Source: Desarmillaria ectypa (Eukaryota; Basidiomycota; Agaricomycetes; Agaricales; Physalacriaceae). From it: a DNA stretch of 64,000 nt. The position numbers and the translations under genes are program-made. The stretch spans positions 2,170,001 through 2,234,000 of the forward strand of contig JAUDYN010000001.1 of assembly GCA_030407005.1 (NCBI GenBank), read 5' to 3'. Position 1 is the first letter of the stretch. Each line of letters starts with the position of its first letter. Below are positions 23,995 to 34,663 of this stretch, piece after piece. Below the pieces are notes generated by a model that saw nothing but the letters and a program-made list of their open reading frames with translations, searched no databases and was not told the DNA's origin.

Positions 23995-25614
23995 AACCCT
24001 CTGTACATGTACTTGCTTGTATGTATTTGGAGTTCGGTTACTTATTGATGACGCCAGCGTCATCGGCGGCTCATGATGGCATTTCTTTCTGTTTGCTCTA
24101 TTTTCTAGATCACATCGGCGGTTAAAAGCCACCATCGATGCATCATTTCAGGCATATATTTCAGTCTTTATTTTTATCTGATTCAGAGTGCGGTGACAGT
24201 TCTTAATCTGGAGGTCACCGATCTTTCAAATTTCAGAGTTGGCATCTTTTCATTTTGATTCACTGCCCCTACCCTATACTTGTTCTGTCGATTCCTTTGA
24301 TGCAACAGTTAACACACGTCGTTGAGTTATGGCGGCACTTCCATAAGATGACACTGTTTATCGCCGTGATCTCCAGTGAGAGACTGATACCTAGTATGCT
24401 TCTATATGGGCGCGCTGCTTTGAATCTTCGATATCGGCTCGCTGCAGGGCGGGCGCTATTCTAGGCTGTTCCTTGATTTTTCGTGGTCATACTGTCCGCG
24501 TTACAAGGGATTGGAGTGTCTCTAAACGGGAACGTTTTCTCATGTATGACTGAAAATACGTCCTACGGGATGATAGTTGCCGCGTTACGAAACTTTCAAG
24601 AAGTTATCCGCGTTTTTCTCCGACAGCAATTTCGAGAATGTACTCAGGAAGCCTCTTATTTTAGTGGACGTGGTGCGCAGAAGCCATCAGACAGATAAAT
24701 CATCCAAGGAATCACCTTCATCCGTGCGAATCAACAAACAACTTTCAAATTTGTCGGCCGGCCCCGCTGCGTCACAGATCAGTTACGGGCCCGACAATTC
24801 TCGTATATACTGCTCAGGTGCTGCCGAATGTCTCCTCATTTAATGGGAAAGTATTGGTATATAGTTGTAGTAGATCCATGCAAGTTGTCGTCGGATACGG
24901 AGGTAGGAGATCGGACGACAAAGTGAAGCTCTTTTTGAACATGTGGAAAGAAATTCTGTCACCTATTCGGTTTGCCTTTCATATGACGCTTTATCTATGT
25001 GTGTACATATATATGCTCAGTGCCTTCATTCGGCATTAAAAGAAAACGTGTCACCTTCATACTGGAATGTCGGATTGCGCCTGTTCAATAAGTAGCGACG
25101 ATGTCGAGTGAAGTGGTTTACCAAGACGACAATTCGCCAGCCAATATTCAGGCGACTGATGGATAACAACGCGGTAAATGGGCTGCGAGCATCCCGACCG
25201 CTGCAGTAGGTTTTCTTGAGGATAGACGGTATTAACATGAGTGGGTAACAGCCTGTGAACCTCGCGGAAACAGCGAGGCAAGTAAGAGGCAAAGAAGGGA
25301 AGGGGGCCAACTTACACCTCAATTGATTCCGCGCCCCTGAATGTTGAGTCCATATATGGAAGCCACGTGGTTCCACATTTTCAGGTCCCTTGTAATTGCA
25401 GTCGCTCCTGGTCGCGGTCGCTCTTCTCACCCAACCGTCAACGTTTCCACTTCAATCTCGTTTTCCGTCGATATACCCGGCATTTTTTCATTCTGGATTC
25501 GGCGAATTGGAGCTTAACCCAGGTCGGTTCTTCTCGATAAGCCTGTATTCCTCTGACTCGCATATATTGATCAAAGCGCTCTCCAGCAGCTTTCCAACGA
25601 CTTCTGGGCATCCA
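23995..25614. other. Long intergenic region upstream of the Sec7 gene
   Basis: About 1.6 kb with several short overlapping open frames on both strands, none with recognisable motifs, splice structure or coding bias. I see no transposon ends, tRNA or tandem repeats. The part nearest 25615 is T/C-rich and probably promoter and 5' UTR for the Sec7 gene. Confidence 0.45.
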
Positions 25615-28600
25615 ATGGAAAACGAAAATGCAGCTGTTCCAGATCCGAGAGAGCAGCGGAAGCTTGCCGTCGCCAAACTGAAACGCGCAGCGTCACTGCC
25701 GCGGATAGAAGGCGGACGACGTCCTCGAATGCACACAGAGGCCGTCAGCGAGGGAGAGAAGGTGCAGGATAGCAGAGACCAGACGCCAGATATTGATACG
25801 CCACCGCCAGAGAGCATAGAGCCAGAGCCGGCACCAGTTGAAGTGGACGCCCAAATCCAGGAACCGCCGGTAGAAGAGAATATGGAGGCAGAAGAAGCAG
25901 AGGAAGTTACCGCTGCTCGTCCATCATCACGTTCGGGCCGTCGTTCACGTTCACGGCGACGGTCTTCTCGGGGCTCCAAAGATTTGAAGGCAATGAAGGC
26001 TAGAAATATGCAAACGCCAACGCCTACTCATGGTGATTCTTCTCCGGAACTTGGTGTAATAGGCTTAAGTCCTGTCGATGCCCCAGCGATACCTCCTTCT
26101 CCGATACCGTTTTCCAGTCCTTTGTTGCGGACACGTCTCCTCAGGTCGCCCACTCCCAATGACAGACCGAGTGCGCCACCGACACCGCTTCTACCATCCC
26201 TAGAAGACATTCAGCGGAGGGGAATCCAGCTGCAACGGTCGCATAGCGCCATCGGCAGACAAACAGCAATGCACAAACTCACTGGGGGTACCGATGTGTA
26301 CGATCCTTCCTTGTCTCCTTCTCCCACACCGCCTCCATTTTCGACAAAACTTCGTCGTAACCCAACAGTTACTGGAGACGAACGTCTTACTGCTGAGCGT
26401 ACCCTCGTGCGCAAACAGCTACTTGACGTGCTGGCTCCGAGATTCACTAAAGAAGCGGATGCCGAGGCAATTAGTGGCGAGGATCGTTCAGTAGCTACAC
26501 CTTCACCTACAAGTAAACGGAGGCGACGTAGAAAGCGTTCCTCGACGAATACTCCCGTTCCTAATGCTGGTGTTTCTGATTCTGAGTACCTCACGACTTC
26601 TACGAATACCCCCATTCCTCCACCGACGCCACTACCGCCTACCCTGCCTCCTACACCATTACCTCAAACTCCTCAGCCGCATCTAGACATATTGCCTGAT
26701 GTCAGGGCGAGGTCTACGACTCCAAATCATTTCCCCAGTACTAGCGCAAGCCCGGAACAGACGACGTCATCCCCTCTCCTTACTCTGGAAGAAGAACCTC
26801 GGACAGAGCAGGATCGACCAGAGCCAGCAAGGAGGAGAAGTGTCGTCGTTGAAGAGGAAGAAGATGAACGATCGCCAATGTTGTTCCAGTATCCCGGTCT
26901 TCCTCCAAGCCCACCCGAACGAACACCAATCAACGGATCCCCTTTACGAGTTCCACATAGTTACGACGCTCCATCGACTATGACACCGGATTCCGCTCAC
27001 ACAGGGGTTGTTGGTGTGCCTGTCTACCCCAGTAACAGGACGCCGTCGAAGCGGGACACACTTCCAAGCAGTCCGTACCCAACGTCTAGTCAGTACAGAG
27101 TTCGACGTGAAGACGACGAGGAAGAGGTCCTGTATCCTGCTGATACATATCGTCTTCGACCACCCTATGATGACGGTTATGGTCGTGAGATCAGCTGGAT
27201 CGCTTCCCCAGGTCAGTGTGGTTCATTCTCGAACATAGCGGTACTCATCTCACCTAGTTCCAGAAATCCGCATGCCAATTGATGATGATGACGACGACAT
27301 AGACCGGGAGGAAGATGATGAGCTGGACTTTGAGGATCGGCCGCCGTCAAGGACCTCTGTACCAATTTTACAGCAGGACGCCTATGATTCATCCCCCCGC
27401 GCGTCTTCGGATTCACAAAATGTGGTCATTGAGTCCGAAACGTCGCCAGATACAACACCGTCCCAGGCACCACCCTCGCCGCCTTCGTCAATGGCTGCCC
27501 TCTCTACTTCCCTGACGCGCGCGAGCGATGAGTCTATTTCCGCCCAGGCATTTCCATTGCGGCTGTCCGTGGCATCTCCCGTGCAAGGAGACCGTTCACC
27601 TCTCAGCGCAGACTTCGTGGATTTGGATGATCGAATATTGGGTACTGATACATCAAAACGCAGTGGCGGAGATTCTGCCTCAATCAGCACTTGGGAGAAG
27701 ATCAAAAGCTTTACCAGATCTGGCTCCAGTAGCGGACGTCGTTCACGGACCAATAGTATTGGAGCACGGGAACGACGGGATCATACAGATTCCAGCATTA
27801 GCCGTGAAAGTGGGGCGAGTCTCAACAGCGGCAGGATGGATAAGCACGATGGGAGTACATTTGCCTTGCAGCAGTCTCAAGTCATGCAGTCACCTCCTGC
27901 TTCAGCTTCAGTGCCTTTGCTGACAGCCCCTTCCGTGTCGCCTGTTCCCCTTGCCTCGGGGCTTGATTACCCCCAGTATCAGAGCTCCAAGTTGTTCCCA
28001 TTCCCAGGAATGAGGAAGCTGGAAGAACAGCGTCGAGCTAAAGGCAGAATCAGTGGCTCTTCATCCACGCCAGATGTCAGTATTCTAGGCAATGGGGTTG
28101 AGGAAGAACAAGTCCCTTTGTCAGCCAAATCTTTGAATGGTGGTGAAATGAGTGCTGAGCACAGGATCGGACATCAAACGTCTGATACAGCTATGCGATA
28201 CCGATATCTCAATTCACCTCCCATTGCGTCTTCGTCGAGTCAACAGGATTATTTCAATATTCCTTCTGCCGGATCTAGCACGTCAAAGCTACCTATGACG
28301 CTGCCGGCTGTACGGAAATGGCTGAACACCAAAAGGTCAAAGTTTTCATCCCCGTCGTCTCCTCCCGGGGATGGTGCATCAAAGAAGGCTTCTTTCTCCG
28401 ATCTACTCCGTATTAGGAAAGACAATGAGATAGTAACCGACCACGAAGAGTCGCTTACTAGTGGAACGACAAGTACTCTTGTTGGTAAGCCGTCACCGAC
28501 CCTCCCCACCGCTTCTGCGTCTCCTCAGGAAGTCTCATCTCTTTCTCCTTCGCCTCGGATGGGATACGCCGAAAGTGAAGAGACCCCAAAGGCGAAGAAG

Positions 28601-30571
28601 GTTGTTCCTGCATCAGAAACAAGTGACGATTTGTCCCCCATTACTCCGCCATTACTCTCACATAGTAATAGCAACATCATTTCTTCGCCTCCTGATCCAC
28701 TGTCCCCAACTCCCGACCCTTCATCTTCATTGAGTGAGTATCCTGCTCATTCTATATCTTCGACGTCCTCCATATCATCATCCCACTACTCCTCAGCTGA
28801 CGCTTCTGGACCCCAAGGCCATATTGTCCTGGAACAATTGGATGAGAATTTGGCTCGGTGCTCGCGCAGTCCAATGTGGGCCGCTGCTATCGAGGAGCCT
28901 GCTCGCAAACTCCTCATATCATCTCCTGTTCTACAGGTGGTGAACACCAATACAGTTAAAGATCGCTTCCTCTTCCTGTTCAATGACATTCTCGTCATTG
29001 CAAAGCCAGTCATCCAGGATGAAGATGTTGACAGGCCTACCGTCGACAAGACCTTTACCGTAAAGAGTGTCGTTATGTTGCAACAGCTCCGTTTCAGCGG
29101 CGATCGGACAGAAACGCAATCGAAGTCTAGTTATACTGTACCTCCCAGGAACCCCATCCTTCGGACATTCATACATCAGTTCAATAAGGACCCCGACCAA
29201 GCGATCGCTAATCTATTTTCCAAATCGGGAATACCTGACGATTCTGTTTTCCTAGGCCAGCTGCTTTTCAGAACGATAGAGCTTGACCGGAAGCAGCTTG
29301 GCGAATATTTGTCGCGGAGGACATCGAAATTTGTGCTGAAAAGCTTCCTCGATAGCTTTGGGTTTGTGGGTTTGAGGCTGGATAGGGCACTTCGCGCGTT
29401 TCTTTTCTCCATAAATGTCGCGTCCAGATCTAGCCTTGACTATCTTGCCGACGCTTTCGCAATTCGGTGGTATGAAGCCAATGCTGCTATCGTCGCCTAC
29501 GACAGAGATCTTGCGCAAAGCTTTGTCCGTGCAATCATTCAAATGAATGACATTGTACATGGAGGAATCTCGCAAGAACCTTGCCCTACGGGACCTCCCC
29601 GCCAACAAGTCAGCTGCCGCGAGTTCATCGAAGCCTTTCGACGCGTTGACATCCGTTGTCTCGTATCTGATGAAGTTCTGAGACAAGTTTTTGACGCGAC
29701 GATGCGGGAACACCTTTCCATGGCTCGTCCATCGGGTTCGTTGGACTCCACGATCAACATCAAGCGCCCACTACCAGCACGCTTGACTTACAGGCGGCAA
29801 TCTGAGCCCGTCGTTCTTCGTCTACCTCAAGCCGACCCCGACTTGAGCCTTCATCTTTACGGGGAAGGGCTGGTTTTTGACCCACCGGTTTTGACATTTG
29901 CTAAATCGTCTGAGGCCTCTTTTCGTGTGACAGGTGTCTCGCTTGGACCCAAGACGATGCTCGTGTGTCGGACCGGTGCGAACGCGCTGAGATATAGTGG
30001 TCTCCCGCTCAGCAACACTGTCATTGTGGAGAGAGCGTTCATGCGCAATACGTTCCAGGTCGCCTTCAGAAACCACCATGGACTCAAGAGGCGGTATATG
30101 TTCAGTGTGGACGACCCAGTGATAAAGCACCAATGGGTGGCAGAGTTGCGCAGACGGTGTGATGATGCCTCGTCCACACAGACGTCTGGAACAGGGACAT
30201 TCCATTGGGCTACGGAGGTGATGGCGTTCAGAGTGTTGCAGGAGACGTTGGTGGGGCCTGCCGCTAGTCCTGCCGCCAAGATCCACAAGGCCATGGAAAA
30301 GCTGAGCGGGACAAGGAAGACTAAGCTGGAGAGCATGCATGTCAGATCCAAGTCGCGTAGCCAGGTGTATCATCGACATGGGGCGGGCAGAAATGAGTTG
30401 GACCTATCTAGCGGACAGATTAGCACCGACCCGACAGAGGGAGAAGTCAGCGGAGATGATCATCCCGTGTGGACGGGTCGTGATTTGGAGATGCAGTGTT
30501 TGCAAAATAGCTCAATAGCATTGGTGCTGTCGTATTTGCAAGTGGGAGCACCTGCTCCAGGGGTATCATGA
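25615..30571 (+). CDS. Large Sec7/PH-domain protein, ArfGEF-like
   Basis: Protein of about 1,640 residues, probably a peripheral membrane regulator of Arf GTPases resembling the fungal Syt1/EFA6 group. One intron at about 27212-27258 is clear. The first 1,100 residues are disordered, rich in Ser, Pro and Thr, with an Arg/Ser patch near 25930-25980. A segment with FLFLFNDILVIAKP looks like part of a PH-like domain. The Sec7 domain follows (about 29160-29720): NPILRTFIHQFNKDPDQAI, FLDSFGFVGLRLDRALRAFL, then QMNDIVHGGI. A C-terminal PH domain (about 29790-30160) ends with the hallmark tryptophan in KHQWVAELRRRC. The loop that normally holds the glutamic finger (FRLPGEAQ in ARNO-type domains) reads INVASRSSL here, so exchange activity is doubtful. 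The start MENENAAVPDPREQRKL was chosen over an upstream in-frame ATG because a basic KLAVAKLKRAASLPR block follows it. Confidence 0.85.
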
Positions 30572-31338
30572 ACGTGACGTGAGGAGATGCTTTCTTTGTG
30601 AGTCTTCTAACCTTGGGAAAGAAGAATCGAGATGCTAACACGTATTGGTTAGACTTTAATCAATTGCTCGTTCTCATTGAATCTATCCCAGGCTTTGTAC
30701 GTTTTCTTTGATGTCTCCGCTCAGTATTATCGCTTTGCATGAATGTCCGCCTTTCGAATTCTTTGGTTGTCCCTCTCGTTTACTATTATTGATTTGGTTA
30801 TGGCCTTTCCTTTCTCAATCTCTATGACTCTTGCTTCTAACTAGGTATACATTTGTGTTGTACGCGGCATTATCGACATGTGGAATCTGTTCTGATATTA
30901 AATAAAGTAATCTATAATAGACGTCATGATGAAAAAGAGTGTATAAGAAGATGCAAAAACACCGGCAGTGTGGAAACGAATTGACATAAGGCAGCCACGC
31001 CACAGATATGTAATGAATTCGATAAGTCGAGAAGATACAGATTCAAGTTTTATGCCGAAGGGCGGGTCGCACCGTCAGGACGATCTAGACTACGCAGTCA
31101 ATTAAGTTGGGGATACATACATATATATCGAATCCTTGTGCTTGATTGAAATGTATCATGACGCTCACCATGGCGAAAGAGACATGGGGCAAATCTATTC
31201 CGGAAGAAAAATGGAGTTTACTGATATTTGCCAATGCCAATACGTTGATCAACAGGACTCAACCTAGGCCATCCCTTTTCACATACTATCTTTTTCCTGT
31301 CTCTATATTATTTAAATGCCCCGATAGCGCCCTTTCAT
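30572..31338. other. Intergenic
   Basis: AT-rich stretch between the Sec7 gene and the CK2 alpha gene on the same strand. It holds the 3' end of the first and the promoter of the second. A TATA-like run (tatattatttaaat) lies at 31304-31317, about 25 nt before the CK2 start. No coding frame or RNA gene was seen. Confidence 0.45.
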
Positions 31339-32723
31339 ATGGCTCGTGTATATGCAAGCGTCAATGCCACCCTGGGGAAGGGGTGGTATGATTACGGTAG
31401 GTCCGCCCTGCACTGTCCAGACGCAGCACTGAAGATGACTTGGGTTGGTAGATAATTCTACGATTGAGTGGTCGCCGCCCGACCGGTATGAGATTGTGAG
31501 ACGGATGGGTGGTGGAAAGTACTCCGAGGTGCGTCTTCATGCTTCGTTCGCTGTTCCCAGCTTCAAAGATTCTTAGGTCTTCGAGGGCATCGATACAGCA
31601 AACAACGACGTCTGTGTCATCAAAGTGCTCAAGCCCGTTGCGAAGACAAAAGTGAAACGAGAAATCAAGGTGCTCAGGAACCTCTCTGGTGGCCCAAATG
31701 TGGTGGGGTTGATTGACGTCGTCCGGGACCGTGCGTTACCCGACTTTTTTCTCTGTGCGTCACTGATGCGGTGGCACCAGCGTCGGGGAAATACCACAGT
31801 TTAATCATGGAGTATGTGGAGAATGTTGACTGGAAGGCGCTCATTGGACGCCTGGTAGAAGCGGACGTCAAACTGTATATGTTCCAAATGCTCAATGTAA
31901 GTGACTCGACTTGTGTTTAGCACTTTTAGTGATGATCATGGTGACTGTAGGCCCTAGATTTTGTACACTCGCATGGAATCATGCATCGAGATGTCAAGCC
32001 AGGGAACGTTATGATAGATCATCCAAATCGCAAGGTTAGCCATCATCTTTGTTCGTTGAAACGATAAAACGACAACTTCCTGTAGCTGCGCCTCATTGAT
32101 TGGGGTCTGGCGGAGTTCTATCACCCTGGTACAGATTACCACATCCGAGTCGGCTCGCGCTACTATAAATCGCCCGAATTGCTTGTGGGCTACCGCAAAT
32201 ACGATTACAGTCTCGACCTTTGGAGTCTCGGATGCATGTTTGCATCGATGACCTTCCGGAGAGAACATTTCTGGCGCGGCTCAGACAACAGCGACCAGCT
32301 GCTCAGGATACTAAAGACGCTTGGGACGGACAAGTTTGATCTGTACCTGCAGAAGTATGATATAAACTTTGAGACCGAGAATGACGCACTATTAGCGAGG
32401 TCGGTGCATGCCCTTCTATTGAAACTGATGAGCTGACATAGATCGCAGTTACACGAAACGGGGCTGGACGGAGTATGTGACAAGCGAGACGCAGCACCTT
32501 GCGTCTGGGGAGGCGTTGGATCTATTGGATAAACTACTACGATATGACCATGCTGAACGCCTAACAGCGCATGAGGCCCAGGCCCATGTGTACTTCAGTG
32601 AGTCTTTGGTTCGGCTTCTAGTCGACTCGCGTCTTACTCGTGCTCATGGCAGATTCCGTGAGATTGGAGGCTCTTTCGAACAAGGGTGAACATGTGAGTG
32701 ATTCAGGCTTCTGTTCGACATGA
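31339..32723 (+). CDS. Casein kinase II catalytic (alpha) subunit, divergent
   Basis: Constitutive Ser/Thr kinase of the CK2 holoenzyme. The diagnostic layout is present: MARVYASVN start, YDYDNSTIEW, glycine loop [11 protein letters not shown], catalytic lysine in [36 protein letters not shown], metal motif DWG ([13 protein letters not shown]), [25 protein letters not shown] and [19 protein letters not shown]. About six short introns were joined in phase. It differs from the highly conserved family in several places: the glycine loop has G for the usual R (GRGKYS), the lysine-rich cluster is reduced to [20 protein letters not shown] reads [12 protein letters not shown], and the segment after LGTD is altered. 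It may be a fast-evolving second paralogue rather than the main CK2 alpha. The end [14 protein letters not shown] assumes no further splicing. Confidence 0.88.
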
Positions 32724-33168
32724 TAGAGTCCCCGGGCTATGTTATTTATTGAGCGCGATTTATTCATTATTGCCATTGGGACATGATAGCTACAGCATGT
32801 GTACTACTCATTCATCGTTATCGATGCAAAGTACTGCGCACGGTAGGAGTTGCCATTCGAAACGTGGGTAAAGAATCGTGTAAAGAGCACCGGCAAGATC
32901 AAAGTGACGGAGATGGTAAACCCTGTGCCAAAGTATAATAGCAGGCAATAATAAGCGAACAATGAAATGACCCCGCTATCTCGCGATTGGAGAAAGGCGC
33001 CAAATAGAGGTGCGTGTATACCATCGAAAAATCCATAGCTGTCTGGTGAGCAAGCAATGTTTATCGCTCCCACCCCTTATCATGTCGGTAACAGCAAGGC
33101 GCGCATGAGGTATGCATGCAGTTTCAAGGTGCTAGGATTGAAAGAGAATATATTGTCGTACACCTTGC
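32724..33168. other. Intergenic
   Basis: AT-rich stretch between the CK2 alpha gene and the HPDRF-motif gene. It contains one hydrophobic minus-strand frame (32804-33073) that I did not accept as a gene. Otherwise nothing distinct. Confidence 0.4.
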
Positions 33169-33801
33169 ATGAGCGTTCACTCAAATAGCCTAACTATGGC
33201 AGACCAGCGGAAATATCGCTCGCACACCAACTCAAAGAGGAAGACTGAACCGTGGCAGAGGCCGATGGTGGAGACGTACTTCTGGGTAGAAGAGCAACGG
33301 TGGGCGACGGCACAGTGGGTGTTTGAGCAGCAGATGCGGACAGTATACGGCGCCAGTTTGGATGAAAAGCAGAGGGCAACAGCAGAGAGACGTCGGGCAG
33401 ATGAGCACCGACAGACCGTCGAGGAGATGGCCAGCAGAATCGCCGGGCAGCGGAGTCGTAGATTCAGAACGAAGGAAAAACCACTAAAGATGACATGGGC
33501 AGACTACCAGAAACGATGGCAGGCCATCAACTCGTCGTCGTCACCATTATCGTTCTCCTCCATCCCATGGCCACAGAAAATCCAGCCAACCACACCATCC
33601 GACATATCTCCTGCCGCTATCGCCAGCTTCATATTCGCATACCCTGGCACACAGTCGCGCAAAGAGCGTATTCGCAGTGCCCAGCTGACGTGGCATCCAG
33701 ACCGATTTCAGAGGCTATTGGGCAAAATCGTAAAGGAAGAAAGGGAGAAAGTTGAAGAAGGAGCGGGAATCATCGCACGGGTGCTGAATGATTTGAAATA
33801 G
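33169..33801 (+). CDS. Small HPDRF-motif protein, NFKBIL1/J-like C-terminus
   Basis: Intronless frame of about 210 residues, strongly basic and helical. The N-terminal half is rich in Trp, Arg and Gln (WVEEQRWATAQWVFEQQM) with a likely coiled coil (KQRATAERRRADEHRQTVEE). The C-terminal part has SRKERIRSAQLTWHPDRFQ followed by VKEEREKVEEGAGIIARVL. The helix-WHPDRF-helix layout matches the C-terminal region of NF-kappa-B inhibitor-like 1 proteins and resembles helices II-III of J domains with HPD. Two in-frame starts are possible, 33169 and nine codons later at 33196 (MADQRKYRS). Function is not known. A role in RNA processing or chaperone recruitment is only a guess from the motif. Confidence 0.6.
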   Translation: MSVHSNSLTMADQRKYRSHTNSKRKTEPWQRPMVETYFWVEEQRWATAQWVFEQQMRTVYGASLDEKQRATAERRRADEHRQTVEEMASRIAGQRSRRFRTKEKPLKMTWADYQKRWQAINSSSSPLSFSSIPWPQKIQPTTPSDISPAAIASFIFAYPGTQSRKERIRSAQLTWHPDRFQRLLGKIVKEEREKVEEGAGIIARVLNDLK

Positions 33802-33883
33802 GTACTATTTACATATATTTGGTTTCGAGGCATTTTGCTTAGTATTCCTGACGAGTTCGGTTGCTCAGTAATTTATCATCATC

Positions 33884-34564
33884 ATGTTCCGTCTAACGCG
33901 TCAGCCTCTTCGTCGTTGTCTTCATACCGTCGCAGCCCCACGGACGCGCCAACTCTCACGGGCAGGTATTGCTCTTGGCGCGTCGGCTATTGCTACCTAT
34001 CTCGCATGGCGGACGATCCATTCACCTCTTGCACTCGATGCCCCAGCTGGTGAGCCTCTCCCATGTATCAAAAAAAAATTGATTTAGTGATCCCTCAGCT
34101 ACTGGGATACCGGAGAATACGGAGAAACCACCAACACCCCCCGCAGAAGAGCCACAGAGTGAAAGCAGTGGGAGCGGAGGAGGTGCATACAACCCAGAAA
34201 CCGGCGAAATAAACTGGGACTGCCCATGTCTCGGTGGAATGGCACATGGGCCTTGCGGGAAAGAATTCCGTGACGCTTTTTCGTGCTTTGTGCACTCTGA
34301 AGATGAGCCGAAGGGTATCAACTGCGTTGAAAAGTTCCAGGCAATGCAAACCTGCTTCCGGGCTCACCCTGATGTATATGGGCCAGGTATTTCTTGGTTG
34401 TTCTTTCCCATGGCCAACTCTAACACTTCTTAGATATCATGGAAGACGATGAAGACGAAATGCCTGCCCCAGCATCTGCCGATGCGCCATTACCTGTTGC
34501 TCCAGCAGAGTCTGAACAGCAGCCTCAAAAGAAAAGCAGCAAACTCTCTGCACCCCCGTCATAA
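33884..34564 (+). CDS. MIA40: Mitochondrial intermembrane space import oxidoreductase MIA40
   Basis: MIA40 (Tim40) oxidises and traps cysteine-rich proteins entering the mitochondrial intermembrane space. The N-terminus [20 protein letters not shown] is a basic presequence, followed by a membrane anchor ([15 protein letters not shown]). After an intron of about 48 nt and a Pro/Glu-rich spacer comes the core. It has the redox CPC motif in [17 protein letters not shown], then the twin CX9C helices with cysteines in [11 protein letters not shown] and [12 protein letters not shown] second intron near 34384-34432 leads to an acidic tail ending [11 protein letters not shown]. All six core cysteines are present. 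The gene converges on MCM2, with only 99 nt between stop codons, so the 3' UTRs probably overlap. Confidence 0.93.
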
Positions 34565-34663
34565 TGCCCTCTCTTAGACTTCACCTCGCCACTCAGTTGG
34601 ATAGCCATAATTAATACACATTTCACAAGCAAAACAATATGCAGATATTACAAGAAAGAAGGC

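Noticed and set aside
24255..25430. Several 60-130 codon frames on both strands upstream of the Sec7 gene
   Set aside because: They overlap one another, show no motifs or consistent codon use, and have no intron structure linking them.
25396..25614. Upstream in-frame ATG of the Sec7 gene adding 73 residues
   Set aside because: The added segment is not Ser/Pro-rich like the rest, and the ATG at 25615 is directly followed by a basic block typical of the protein's start.
32804..33073. 89-codon minus-strand frame with a strong hydrophobic stretch
   Set aside because: No conserved motif, no splice partners, and it lies in a short AT-rich intergenic region where chance hydrophobic frames are common.
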